A DNA stretch of 32,755 bases from a bacterium (GCA_024226735.1 JAAELL010000296.1:1-32755); one strand, 5' to 3'. Shown: positions 1-7,965, numbered from the stretch's first letter. Translations and numbers: made by a program. Notes: generated by a model not told the origin, from the sequence alone.

Positions 1-78
1 GTCGCGTCGTCGCTGCGCCTTGCAGCGAACGCGTACGCACCGACCAAAATGCCGCACAAGAGTGACTCACACCACTAG
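1..78 (+). repeat. Right half of a type B CTAGTGGTGTGA-terminus repeat element
   Basis: The segment ends in TCACACCACTAG, the same right terminus as the three type A elements at 4552, 12970 and 21207. Near its start it carries GCGTCGTCGCTGCGCCTTG, which matches the core GCGTCGTCGCCGCGCCTTG of the copy ending at 21365 with one change. Between core and terminus the sequence differs from type A, so I call it type B. The left part lies outside the window. Orientation matches all other copies. Confidence 0.75.
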
Positions 79-126
79 CACGAGTCCGATGAGAAGAATA
101 GGACGTTCGTGGATAGCGAGCTTCAT
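67..126 (-). pseudogene. Short ORF, apparently truncated by a repeat element
   Basis: The reading frame encodes MKLAIHERPILLIGLVLVV and then stops. A good Shine-Dalgarno-like AGGTG lies 5 nt before the ATG at 126, which is unusual in this window and supports real initiation. The C-terminal half is hydrophobic, like the start of a signal anchor. The last codons CTA GTG GTG TGA are the terminus of the repeat element ending at 78, so the element supplies the stop. I read this as the 5' end of a membrane or exported protein gene cut by the insertion. A genuine 19-residue membrane peptide is the alternative. No function can be assigned. Confidence 0.45.
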
Positions 127-181
127 GGTTTCACCTGATGGTTGACGATCATTCCCATGAGATGTGCATCTTGAGCTTCTG

Positions 182-520
182 TCAAGTCTCCACGCTCAAC
201 GTGGCATTTGACGCGTGCCGATCGGCTTGAATTCGGCGCGACTCACGCTGTTGCGGGTTCCTACTCAGTAGCTGGTTCAGAGCGACCGGTGAGCCATACT
301 CGGACGCGCTCGGCGCCGTTCGCATCCCTGACTCGACGATATCGGGCGACTCTCCGCGGTGGCTATAGGTTGCGGAACGATCGACGATCTGTCGGAGGCG
401 ATCAACACAGCCCGGGTAGGGGTCTGGAAGGAGAACATGCGTCCCCTCTTCGAGCGCGATCGTCGATGTCGACAGCACGAGCACGGCCACGCACGGCGAG
501 TGCAAGGAGTGCATGAACAT
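182..520 (-). CDS. Possible hypothetical exported protein, 112 aa
   Basis: An uninterrupted frame of 112 residues begins MFMHSLHSPCVAVLVLS, followed by a hydrophilic body. The hydrophobic N-terminus (residues 5-22) could be a signal sequence. I do not recognise a family. Third-position GC is high in the first third and weaker later, so the coding signal is only moderate. It lies 55 bp upstream of the truncated small ORF at 126 on the same strand, and the two could have formed one transcription unit. No clear ribosome binding site precedes it. It could be a chance frame in this GC-rich DNA. Otherwise the stretch 127-586 shows nothing I can name. Confidence 0.3.
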   Translation of the reverse strand: MFMHSLHSPCVAVLVLSTSTIALEEGTHVLLPDPYPGCVDRLRQIVDRSATYSHRGESPDIVESGMRTAPSASEYGSPVALNQLLSRNPQQRESRRIQADRHASNATLSVET

Positions 521-586
521 GAGCTACACGAACCGAGCTTTCCGTTACGCCCCGCTCCAGCTAGACTAACTGCAGAGCACAACCAG

Positions 587-641
587 GACCTGGTGCCGCC
601 CCGCCGAGCGATCGGCCTGGGGCGAGGCACCAGGTCTTTTT
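587..641 (+). terminator. Rho-independent terminator or leader attenuator
   Basis: GACCTGGTGCC (587-597) pairs perfectly with GGCACCAGGTC (626-636), with an inner GCCCC/GGGGC pairing, and is followed directly by TTTTT (637-641). This is a canonical intrinsic terminator for plus-strand transcription. No clear plus-strand gene lies upstream, and the lipoprotein gene starts only 21 nt downstream, so it may sit within that gene's leader. Confidence 0.8.
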
Positions 642-662
642 CGTGGTCCGGCTCTCCTACCC

Positions 663-3600
663 ATGCACCGGCTTCGATCTCGACGAACCTTCGCTGTCTC
701 GCTGTTCCTGCTCGCGCTTTCCGCCTGCGGTGGGGGCAGCTCGAGCGCTCCGGTCCAGGTCGAGGAGCCCCCCGAGGGCAACACGCCCGGTCTCATCTTC
801 GAGCACCCGCGCTCGAGCGCGACGCGCAGCACGCACTTCATCGTCGACGCCAACCACCAGGGCCGGGCGGACGCGGTGCGCATCGTCGATGTTCTCGGCG
901 GACGCCTCGTCGACATCTACGACGAGGACGAGATGGGCGACCAGCATCTGGTGCACGAGGACTTCGTCATCTCGCCGTCGCTCGTCTCCAACGGTCAAGA
1001 CATCGTCGTCGAGCAGCACCCGGTCACCGGCGAGACGCGGCTCGTGATCCGTTACCCCGCCGACTCCGAGCCCTTCCGCTCGGCCTTCCGCGACGGCGGG
1101 CAGCTGACGCGCGCCGACGGCGCCCTGATCCGCGTGACCGACTTCCCGTTCGATGCCAGCGTCTTGTTCTCGGTCGTGCCGCGCGACGCGGCGCTCGTCG
1201 TCCAGTTCGACGACCTGCTCGACGCGACGACGTTGAGCGAGGCGACGTTCGTCGTGCTCACCGGGACGCCGCCCGAGATTCCGTTCGAGGGGCGACTGCG
1301 CATCGACACCAACCACGGCGACCTCGCGCGCCTTCCCGGAGACACCGAGCAGCGCTTCTACACGACGCGTGCACTGTTCGATCCGACGGTGTCGGAGCTC
1401 GAGGCGCTCGGCGCCGATCCGCCGCTCGCGCTGCAGGCTTCCGGCTTTCCCGCGGCGACGCTCGTCGACCGCGCGAACCTGATGGTGCGCATTCCGACGC
1501 GCCGCGTGCCGCTGATCGGTCAGACCGAGATCCTGACCAACGCCAGCGGGAAGGGGCTTGCATTCAACGGTAACGGTTCGCGCGACGTCGGCTCGCAGAC
1601 GCGCGACGTCCTGCGCGCGATGCGTGCGGGCGGCGCACCGACCGACCCCGACCGCGGCTACCTTCCGGACCAAACGGCGCCGCGCCTGCTGGGGGAGTTC
1701 GAGGCTGAGATCCTCGTCGCGCCCCAGAAGCTGCCGGGCAAGGGCGCGCGCTTTCTGCTGCCGCAGCTCGCGCTTCCCGCGCCGTGCGCGAAGACGCCGG
1801 CCACGGGGGATCTGATCCTCCAGCCGGGCATCATTGCCGAGGTGCTCCCGTACGACGGTGCGCTCTCGGCCGGCCTCGTCGTCGACGTCCCCGTGCGCTT
1901 GCTCGCGCATCCGCTCGCGTGGGCGGCACCGGAGGAGTGGATCCCCGAAGCGGTCGGCGCGGCGACTCTGCGTTCGGCCTGGGACGACGCAATGGACGTC
2001 GGGCTCGAGGGCTGCTTCTTGCGCCTGACGCCCGAGCCGCAGTTCCCGGGCGCGGGCGTCTCGACGAGTGCTGTGTTCGGGCTCTTGTTCAACGAGGCGA
2101 TGGCGGTCGAGCCGTTTGTCGAGCTCGATGCCGCGCTGCTGTCGCGCGCGCCGCTGGCGCTGCCGGGGACGGCTTCCGAGGAGCTCGTTCCCGGAGAGTT
2201 CGCGACGTCTCTCGATCAGCGCGAGTTGACGTTCGTCCCGCTCCTGCCGCTCGCGCACGCGAGTGGCGCGTCCGAGAGCTACTTTTGGAGCCTCTTGCCG
2301 GGCGCACGCGGCGTGCAGGATCTCTCGGGAAGGCTCCTCGCCGCGTCCCTGCCGGCGATCGAGCTGCGACTCGATCCGACTGGAGCGACCCAGCGCACCG
2401 GGGGGCGCGTGCAGCGCTTCACCGAGATCGACGAGGACCCGCCCTTCGGTGGGACCGCCGAATGGACCGGTCAGCACGTCTACGACCTGGACGCGCGCCG
2501 GCTGCGCCCGAGGCCGGTCATTCGGTTCTCCGGGCTCGCCGACCGGACGCAGCCGATGGCCGCACTGATGACGCCGACAGCCGGTGTGCGCGAGCCATTG
2601 ACGCACTTCGGGGCGCGCACGCAGATCCTGTGGCGGCACTCGGATCTCGACCTCGACGTCGCCAACGCGGCCGATTGGAACATCGACGTCGAGGGCCTCT
2701 CCTGGTCGCCGATCGACCAGGTCTCGGTCGACACGTACGACGCGTTCGAGATGCGGCTCGCGCACGCGGCGGTCTCGCCCGACGAGCTCTTGGGCGGCAA
2801 CGGTGCACCGGCGTTCCCGGCTTCGGGGCTGGGGGGCCTGTACGAGCCGAACGAGCTCGGCGAGCCGCGCATCGTTCACGATCGCTTGCTCGGCTACGAC
2901 GTACAGCCCGGGGACGAGTACCCCGCGCCGGGCGGACTGCGCCTCGTGCCGTTTCCGTGGAACCGCACGACGCCTTCGACCGAGTGGACGCACTACACGT
3001 GGCGCGACACCGCCATCCAGACGCGGGCGGCGAACGCGGCCAGCGTGCCGCCGCAGCAGTGGTTCTTCGCGCTCGGCTTGCCGCTGCCGCCGGTGACGTT
3101 CTATTCGCCGGGCAACGCGCAGTCGGCGGGCCTTCCGCTCCTGATGGACTTCCGCTGCTACCCGGACGACCCGTCGTCGGGCCGGAACCTGTTCGACACT
3201 TCGCTGGCGGTGCCCACCACGACGGGGCCCTTCTTCCGCGCGTTCACCGCGGGCGGGCTCGACACGTCGGGGACGCCGGTCTTCGTCGACCCCGATCTCG
3301 AGGCGCAGGCAAATGGCGGCTTCGACCCGACGTCGCTGCCGTTCCCAGGTGCGCCGACGGCCGGGCGCGACGCGCAGTTCTACGTGGGCGCGGTCGACTT
3401 CGTCGTGCGCGTCAGCCGCTCCGTCTCGATCTGGAAGCCGGCCATCGATCCGGCCGGCGGCGTCTTCTCGAGTCCGAGCTACACCGGCCCGCTCGTCGCG
3501 ACCATCGAGCCCGCGGGCACATCGATCGAGCTCGCGTTCCGCGCGACTGGCGTCGTCGAGAACGACGAGGCGGAGACGGACGCGGGCACGCTCGACGCGT

Positions 3601-3818
3601 ACGGCGACCACTACGCGGCGCCCGAGCCGCACGACGCGGCGCTCGCGAACCTCGACGAGCTCGGTGTGCCGTTCCTCACCTTGGGCGAGAGCTCGTGGCG
3701 CGGGGTGGACGAGATCGGTGGCCGCTCGTACTACCAGGTGCGGGTGACGTTCCGAGCCAATCCTGTTACGGGGGATCTGCCGGAGTTGGCGGCGTTGGGG
3801 CTGGGCTGGAGCGAGTAG
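663..3818 (+). CDS. Large lipoprotein with Ig-like (SbsA/Big_5-type) segments, 1051 aa
   Basis: The N-terminus has a basic region (MHRLRSRR), a hydrophobic stretch and a lipobox LSAC with the acceptor Cys at residue 22, followed by a Gly/Ser-rich tether. It should therefore be a lipid-anchored envelope protein. Two stretches resemble bacterial SbsA-type Ig-like domains. One is around residues 165-190 (VPRDAALVVQFDDLLDATTL). The other is around residues 470-570, with an FNEAM start and an ARGVQDLSG end. The remainder is acidic, beta-rich and without recognised catalytic motifs. The start is fixed by the signal peptide, 21 nt after an intrinsic terminator. It appears monocistronic, converging with the ECF sigma gene at 3891. 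A surface or adhesive role is inference. Confidence 0.85.
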   Translation: MHRLRSRRTFAVSLFLLALSACGGGSSSAPVQVEEPPEGNTPGLIFEHPRSSATRSTHFIVDANHQGRADAVRIVDVLGGRLVDIYDEDEMGDQHLVHEDFVISPSLVSNGQDIVVEQHPVTGETRLVIRYPADSEPFRSAFRDGGQLTRADGALIRVTDFPFDASVLFSVVPRDAALVVQFDDLLDATTLSEATFVVLTGTPPEIPFEGRLRIDTNHGDLARLPGDTEQRFYTTRALFDPTVSELEALGADPPLALQASGFPAATLVDRANLMVRIPTRRVPLIGQTEILTNASGKGLAFNGNGSRDVGSQTRDVLRAMRAGGAPTDPDRGYLPDQTAPRLLGEFEAEILVAPQKLPGKGARFLLPQLALPAPCAKTPATGDLILQPGIIAEVLPYDGALSAGLVVDVPVRLLAHPLAWAAPEEWIPEAVGAATLRSAWDDAMDVGLEGCFLRLTPEPQFPGAGVSTSAVFGLLFNEAMAVEPFVELDAALLSRAPLALPGTASEELVPGEFATSLDQRELTFVPLLPLAHASGASESYFWSLLPGARGVQDLSGRLLAASLPAIELRLDPTGATQRTGGRVQRFTEIDEDPPFGGTAEWTGQHVYDLDARRLRPRPVIRFSGLADRTQPMAALMTPTAGVREPLTHFGARTQILWRHSDLDLDVANAADWNIDVEGLSWSPIDQVSVDTYDAFEMRLAHAAVSPDELLGGNGAPAFPASGLGGLYEPNELGEPRIVHDRLLGYDVQPGDEYPAPGGLRLVPFPWNRTTPSTEWTHYTWRDTAIQTRAANAASVPPQQWFFALGLPLPPVTFYSPGNAQSAGLPLLMDFRCYPDDPSSGRNLFDTSLAVPTTTGPFFRAFTAGGLDTSGTPVFVDPDLEAQANGGFDPTSLPFPGAPTAGRDAQFYVGAVDFVVRVSRSVSIWKPAIDPAGGVFSSPSYTGPLVATIEPAGTSIELAFRATGVVENDEAETDAGTLDAYGDHYAAPEPHDAALANLDELGVPFLTLGESSWRGVDEIGGRSYYQVRVTFRANPVTGDLPELAALGLGWSE

Positions 3819-3890
3819 GTCGTGGCGAGCGTCACCGCCTGCTCGAGATTCTCGGGTGGAGAAGGACATGACGGGGTGTCCGCTCGCCGG

Positions 3891-4526
3891 TCAGTCCGAA
3901 GTGTCCGTCTGTCCGAGCGTGACCGCGATGCGAGCCCGCGCGCGCGACACGATCTTGCGGACCGCGTCCTCGGACCGGTCCAGGCGCGTCGCGATCTCGC
4001 CGTAGGGCATCTCGCAGATCTGCCGCAGGCTGAGCGCCTCGCGCATCGTGTCGTCCAGCGCATCGAAGGCGCGCTCGAGCTGTTCCAGCTCTTCCTTACG
4101 CAACGCTCGGCCGACCGGGTCGATCGACGTGCGGTAGGCCTGGGCCAGGTCGCGCCAACCGTCGTTCGAGGCTGCGGGGGCTTGCTCCCGGCGCGGATCC
4201 CGCTTGGCGCCGCGATGGTAGGCGTAGCGGTCGCGGAGCTTGCGCAGGGCCGCCTCGCATAGCCAGCTCCGGAACGCAGCGTCGCCCCGGTACTCGTACT
4301 GGTCGGCGCGCTTGAGGACCTCCCGGCACACCGATTGCGCCAGGTCCGACGCGGATTCGCGCGCCCTGGTCGCCGGGTCGAGGCGCATGCGGATGAACGC
4401 GCGGAGCATCCCGTAGTTGCGGGTCACCAGCTCGTCCAGGGCCGCCTCGTCGCCGGCCTGGCTCGCGCGCAGGAGCTCCGCGTCGCGGTGCGGCGTCTCA
4501 TCCGTCTCTCGTGTCCGGTCATCCAT
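3891..4526 (-). CDS. ECF-type RNA polymerase sigma factor, 211 aa
   Basis: Region 2 is recognisable in the first 95 residues (ELVTRNYGMLRAFIRMRLDP, then SASDLAQSVCREVL and FRSWLCEAALRKLRDRY). Region 4 is at the C-terminus (LEQLERAFDALDDTMREAL, then a helix-turn-helix around YGEIATRLDRSEDAVRKIVSRARARI). This is the layout of extracytoplasmic-function sigma factors, which direct polymerase to a small regulon. The frame stays open upstream through the repeat at 4552-4715, but those residues are repeat-derived, so I start at MDDRTRE (4526). No anti-sigma gene is adjacent. The repeat begins only 25 nt upstream of the start, so promoter or leader sequence may lie in it. Confidence 0.85.
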   Translation of the reverse strand: MDDRTRETDETPHRDAELLRASQAGDEAALDELVTRNYGMLRAFIRMRLDPATRARESASDLAQSVCREVLKRADQYEYRGDAAFRSWLCEAALRKLRDRYAYHRGAKRDPRREQAPAASNDGWRDLAQAYRTSIDPVGRALRKEELEQLERAFDALDDTMREALSLRQICEMPYGEIATRLDRSEDAVRKIVSRARARIAVTLGQTDTSD

Positions 4527-4551
4527 CCAAGCGGCCTCAGGCCCCCAGATC

Positions 4552-4715
4552 CTAGTGGTGTGATGCAGACAGTTGCAGTCATATCCCGGCCCGCCTGCAC
4601 GTGCCACGGCGTTGCGGCTCCTCCGAAACTCCACGAAGTTGCATCGTCGCCGCGCCTTGTGGCACGCACACGCGAACTCGGGATAAGACCGCAACTGTCT
4701 GCATCACACCACTAG
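4552..4715 (+). repeat. Type A palindromic repeat element, copy A1 (164 bp)
   Basis: Both ends carry CTAGTGGTGTGATGCAGAC in inverted orientation. The first 29 bases match the reverse complement of the last 29 with one mismatch, and pairing continues imperfectly further in (TATCCCG and CGTGCCAC occur on both arms). The whole unit is an imperfect palindrome around a short centre. Compared with copy A2 it lacks 20 bp in the centre. CTAG borders on both sides fit insertion at the TA of a CTAG target. Confidence 0.92.
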
Positions 4716-4995
4716 TTGCACGCCGGTCGATCGGCACGCGCGAGCAGCCGAGCGCCCCCTCGGGGCGGCCTCGAGAAAGCCGGCAACTCTGTCCCAGCTG
4801 CCGTGCTCCTTCCTTTCGAGGGAGCCGACCGAGCCCCGCGCCGGCCCGGAACGTCCGGGTAGAGGCTGTGCCCTGATCCTGCCTTTTCTCGTCACACGGC
4901 TCGTCGACCTGCCTTTCGGGAGCAGGCGAGACCAGGCCTGGACCAAACCGCGTTGGGCGTTGGACTGCGGCGCACCGCTGATCAAGCAGCGACAC

Positions 4996-5235
4996 GCGCC
5001 CACCGTCCTCGCCCGAAAACGTAACGCGCTCGGGCGTGACGTCGAACGCGGTCAGGGAGCCGCCGAAGTCGAGGATGAGCTCGAGCTCACTCTCCCCGGT
5101 GCCGAAGCGCCGGTCGAGGTCGAAGCCCTGCTCCAGGCCGCGCGCGTCGTTCTTGTACCACTCGACGGTGCCGTCGCGGCGCACCTCCATGCGCTCGCCG
5201 CCGCGCGCAACACGCGGCGATGAGCAACCGAGACC
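4996..5235 (-). pseudogene. Remnant of an FG-GAP/integrin-like exported protein (N-terminal region)
   Basis: On the minus strand the frame reads VARGGERMEVRRDGTVEW, then YKNDARGLEQGFDL and SELELILDFGGSLTAFDV. I recognise this as the conserved segment before the beta-propeller in planctomycete FG-GAP-repeat proteins, where WY.NDARGLEQGF is typical. After GGRVSLLDQ the similarity stops, and no FG-GAP repeats follow. No good start codon or signal peptide sits in frame upstream. The repeat copy A1 lies about 280 bp downstream. I read it as a decayed fragment of a much longer gene. The rest of 4716-5387 shows nothing I can name. Confidence 0.55.
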
Positions 5236-5387
5236 CGAACGAGCCTCCCGCGCATGACGTGGACGAGGGGATGCGAGCCGCGTTCCAAGCGCTCAGTGGC
5301 GCGACTGGGCCCCTGTCGTGAGTCAGGCGATCCTCCGCGTGCGCAACCACGAGGCTGTCCACGGGCGCTCGGCCGTCGAACCAGCCC

Positions 5388-6509
5388 CTACTCCAGAGCC
5401 GCCTTGACCGCGTCCCAGTCGACGTCGAGCGGCTCCCACTCGCTACCTTCCGACGCGCTCTCGCGGATCGCCTCGATGCGCTCCTTGTGCTGGGGGTGCG
5501 TCGAGATCCACGACAGGGAATCCGGCACGTCGCCGTAGAGCTCTTCGAGCTTCTGGAAGAACTCCGCGAGCGCGGTCGGATCGATCCCCGCCGCGACCAT
5601 CAGCCGGACGCCCTCGAGGTCGGCCTCGGTCTCCTGGTCCTGGGAGTAGTCGTTGACGCTCGCGAGGCTGAAGAGCTCGACCGCGATCGACAGCAGTCCC
5701 TCGGTGTTGCCGATCAACACCGAGAAGCCGGCCATCAGACCGAGCGAGTGCGCGATGCGCCGCAGGCCGTGGCGCTCGGTGACGTGCGCGATCTCGTGGG
5801 CGAGGACGCCGGCCACTTGCTCGGGGCGGTCGGATTCGAGGATCAGACCCGTGAACACCGTGATGTAGCCACCGGGCAGGGCGAACGCGTTCGCCTGCTC
5901 GTTGTCGATGACGCGGAACACGAGCTCGACGCCATCGAGAGAGAGGTGCGGCTGCATCCGATCGAGCATCTCTTGGATCGCGTCACGCACGACCTCGTCC
6001 TCGATCTCCTCGCCGCCGGCGTCCATGGCGTCGACGACGGCTTCACCGATCGCTTCGTCGACGCTGTAGGGGAGCGCGCCGACGACACCGTCGATGCTCG
6101 CGCGGAACAGCCTGGGCAAGCCCCAGAAGGCGACCGCGACGACCGCGAACGCGAGCGTGCAGCCCAGCATGTGACGCGTGCGCGTCGACACGCGCTCACC
6201 GGCGAGGCGCGAGAGCGCATCGTTGACGTCGTTGCCGCCGGTGCCCTCCAGCCCGTGCAGGAACCCCGGTTCGTCGCAGAACACTGTCGTGCGCCGGTCG
6301 CCCGAATGGACGAGGACCATGTCGCCGTTGGCGCGCTCGAGCTTGATCCCGCTCCAGCGCATCTTGTGGCTGCCCGCGTCCGTGCGCGCTTCGATGCCCT
6401 CGGTGGTCAACAACAGGCGCGCCTTCTGACGTCCGCCAGGGGTGCCCTTCACGAACAGGCCGCCGTCGAACTCGTCGCGGAGCGCGTAGGGATCCTTCTC
6501 TTCAGCCAT
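5388..6509 (-). CDS. M48-family membrane-associated zinc metalloprotease, 373 aa
   Basis: The zinc motif HEIAH is at residues 238-242, with the downstream glutamate ligand in QETEAD (about residue 295), the arrangement of M48 (HtpX/BepA/Oma1-type) peptidases. The first 110 residues look cytoplasmic (a small beta-rich domain). One membrane segment follows at about 114-133, so the catalytic domain is probably outside the cytoplasmic membrane. The core also shows NAFALPGGYITVFTGL and AHEIAHVTERHG, both standard in the family. Its start overlaps the end of the FAH-family gene by 8 nt, indicating co-transcription and translational coupling. A role in envelope protein quality control is family-based inference. 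Confidence 0.88.
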   Translation of the reverse strand: MAEEKDPYALRDEFDGGLFVKGTPGGRQKARLLLTTEGIEARTDAGSHKMRWSGIKLERANGDMVLVHSGDRRTTVFCDEPGFLHGLEGTGGNDVNDALSRLAGERVSTRTRHMLGCTLAFAVVAVAFWGLPRLFRASIDGVVGALPYSVDEAIGEAVVDAMDAGGEEIEDEVVRDAIQEMLDRMQPHLSLDGVELVFRVIDNEQANAFALPGGYITVFTGLILESDRPEQVAGVLAHEIAHVTERHGLRRIAHSLGLMAGFSVLIGNTEGLLSIAVELFSLASVNDYSQDQETEADLEGVRLMVAAGIDPTALAEFFQKLEELYGDVPDSLSWISTHPQHKERIEAIRESASEGSEWEPLDVDWDAVKAALE

Positions 6510-7422
6510 GACTCGTCCGCCGGACCGTGGTCGTCAGCTCGCCGATGCCAGCCACTGCGCACGTGCACACCTCGCCGTCCGCGAGCGGCCCGACACCCGC
6601 CGGCGTTCCCGTGAGGATCAGGTCGCCCGGGTGCAGGGTGAGGTGCCTCGACAGCGCCGCGATCGCGTGCGGCACGTCGACGACCAGATCGCGCGTCGAG
6701 GCGTCCTGGCGCAGGGTCTCGCCGACTTGCGCGGTGACCCGCAGGTCGCTGATGTCGAGGAAGTCGCGCGGCACGAAGCACGGGCCCAGAGGGCAAGTGC
6801 CATCGCTGTTCTTGGCGCGGAACCATGGATGGCGCTTCTCGCGGTCCGAGCCCTGCAGGCTGCGCAGCGTCAGGTCGTTGGCGACGGTGTAGCCCGCCAC
6901 GTGCTCGTTGGCATCCTCGACCGCGATGTCGCGTCCCCCGAGCCCGATCACGACCGCCAGCTCGGCCTCGTGATCGAAGCGTCCGCCGTACCACGCCGGA
7001 ACGTCGACGACCACGCCGTGGGGGACGAGCGTCTCGGGGAGCTTGTTGAAGAACATCGGCTCGGCTGGGACGGCCTCGCCGAACTCCTCGGCGTGCGCGC
7101 GGTAGTTCTTGCCGAGCGCGAGGATCTTGCCGACGTCGCGCGGGTCGATCGGCACGTCGACGCCGGGCGGCGCGTTGCCGTCCCACTCGATGTCGACCGG
7201 CGTCCACTCGTCCCAATCGTCCCAGTCCTCGGCGGGCAGGCGCGCATTGAGTTGACCGGCGTCGAACCAACCCGCCTCGAACAGACCGAGCAGATCGGTC
7301 GGCTGACCCTTCTGCATCAAGTACGCCGAGAGATCGAGCAGTCGCACGCCGTCGTCGAGGAGGAGGCGCTTGCGACTTCCGCTCTCGCGGAAGACGCGCA
7401 CCGTACGAGCGGCGGACGTCAT
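6502..7422 (-). CDS. Fumarylacetoacetate hydrolase-family protein, 306 aa
   Basis: The C-terminal two-thirds is a FAH-type domain. It shows LALGKNYRAHAEEF (about 102-114), metal-site residues in FDHEAEL (E152, E154) and ANDLT (D183), KNSDGTCPLGP, and LTGTPAGVGP near the end. These enzymes hydrolyse or decarboxylate beta-diketo acids using Mg or Mn, usually in degradation of aromatic compounds or sugars. About 95 residues precede the domain, as is usual for the 2-hydroxyhepta-2,4-diene-1,7-dioate isomerase-like branch. The true substrate cannot be told from sequence. It is the first gene of a pair with the M48 protease and has its own candidate promoter, with the start codon only 7 nt after the -10 box. 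Confidence 0.88.
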   Translation of the reverse strand: MTSAARTVRVFRESGSRKRLLLDDGVRLLDLSAYLMQKGQPTDLLGLFEAGWFDAGQLNARLPAEDWDDWDEWTPVDIEWDGNAPPGVDVPIDPRDVGKILALGKNYRAHAEEFGEAVPAEPMFFNKLPETLVPHGVVVDVPAWYGGRFDHEAELAVVIGLGGRDIAVEDANEHVAGYTVANDLTLRSLQGSDREKRHPWFRAKNSDGTCPLGPCFVPRDFLDISDLRVTAQVGETLRQDASTRDLVVDVPHAIAALSRHLTLHPGDLILTGTPAGVGPLADGEVCTCAVAGIGELTTTVRRTSHG

Positions 7423-7429
7423 GGCCGGG

Positions 7430-7456
7430 AGTATATCAGCGCGGCGAAGTTGTCAA
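7430..7456 (-). promoter_or_regulatory. Candidate sigma70-like promoter for the FAH-M48 gene pair (leaderless)
   Basis: On the minus strand TTGACA (7456-7451) is followed after 15 bp by TATACT (7435-7430). Seven bases later comes the ATG at 7422. Both boxes are close to consensus. The spacing is 2 bp shorter than optimal. A transcript starting at the usual distance would begin at the start codon. The -35 box overlaps the stop codon of the upstream lipoprotein gene. Confidence 0.5.
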
Positions 7457-7965
7457 CGAAACGCGATCTCCAACGCGTCCGAGAAACCTTGCATCCCGCT
7501 GTCCTGATACCAGCACTGGAAGTACCAGCTGTCGCCCGGCAGCACTGGGATCGAAAAGTCCTGCGTCAAGTCGACGGTGAAGCGCGCCGACCCGCCCCCG
7601 GTCGACACCGCGCCGCTGCCGCCGAACGGCAATCGCTGGGTCTCGGGGTGTACGCAGCTGAGCCCGAAGGTGCCGGGGGATTCGTACGAGGCCGACTCGG
7701 TGCTCCAGACGAAGATGGCCCACTCGCCCTTCGGCAGGAAGTCCGCGGTGAGCTCGAGGCTCTCCGCTGCCGAGTCCGCTTCCCCGGTTGCCGTCAGCAG
7801 CGCCGACCGACCGGTCGAGTTCTTGGCGTTGGGCGAACAGTAACGGACACCGAGCTCGCTCGAGGCGGGCGCCGGCGCGGGAGTCTCCTCGTCCGAACAG
7901 CTCGTCCAGGCGAGCAGTCCCGCGAGCCCGAGGCAGCCGAGGCGCGCACTCACTGGGCGCGACAC
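7453..7965 (-). CDS. Small lipoprotein with planctomycete 'YCSPNAKNSTG' domain, 170 aa
   Basis: A signal sequence ends in WTSC with Cys 23 as probable lipid acceptor (Trp at -3 is atypical for a lipobox), followed by an acidic Pro/Ala linker. The mature part begins YCSPNAKNSTG and ends with VLPGDSWYFQCWYQD and FSDALEIAF. I recognise this as a beta-sandwich module found, often at C-termini, in many secreted proteins of GC-rich Planctomycetota. No catalytic residues are evident. Its start overlaps the end of the alpha-toroid gene by 16 nt, so the two are probably co-translated and both act outside the cytoplasmic membrane. Function unknown. Confidence 0.75.
   Translation of the reverse strand: MSRPVSARLGCLGLAGLLAWTSCSDEETPAPAPASSELGVRYCSPNAKNSTGRSALLTATGEADSAAESLELTADFLPKGEWAIFVWSTESASYESPGTFGLSCVHPETQRLPFGGSGAVSTGGGSARFTVDLTQDFSIPVLPGDSWYFQCWYQDSGMQGFSDALEIAFR

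Noticed and set aside
657..3869. A 1070-codon open frame on the minus strand, antisense to the large lipoprotein
   Set aside because: It is extremely Arg-rich with no motifs or signal peptide, and mirrors the high-GC third positions of the plus-strand gene, which has a clear lipobox.
4527..4694. A longer N-terminus for the ECF sigma factor extending through repeat copy A1
   Set aside because: The added 56 residues are repeat-encoded and not sigma-like. MDDRTRE at 4526 starts a normal-length ECF protein.
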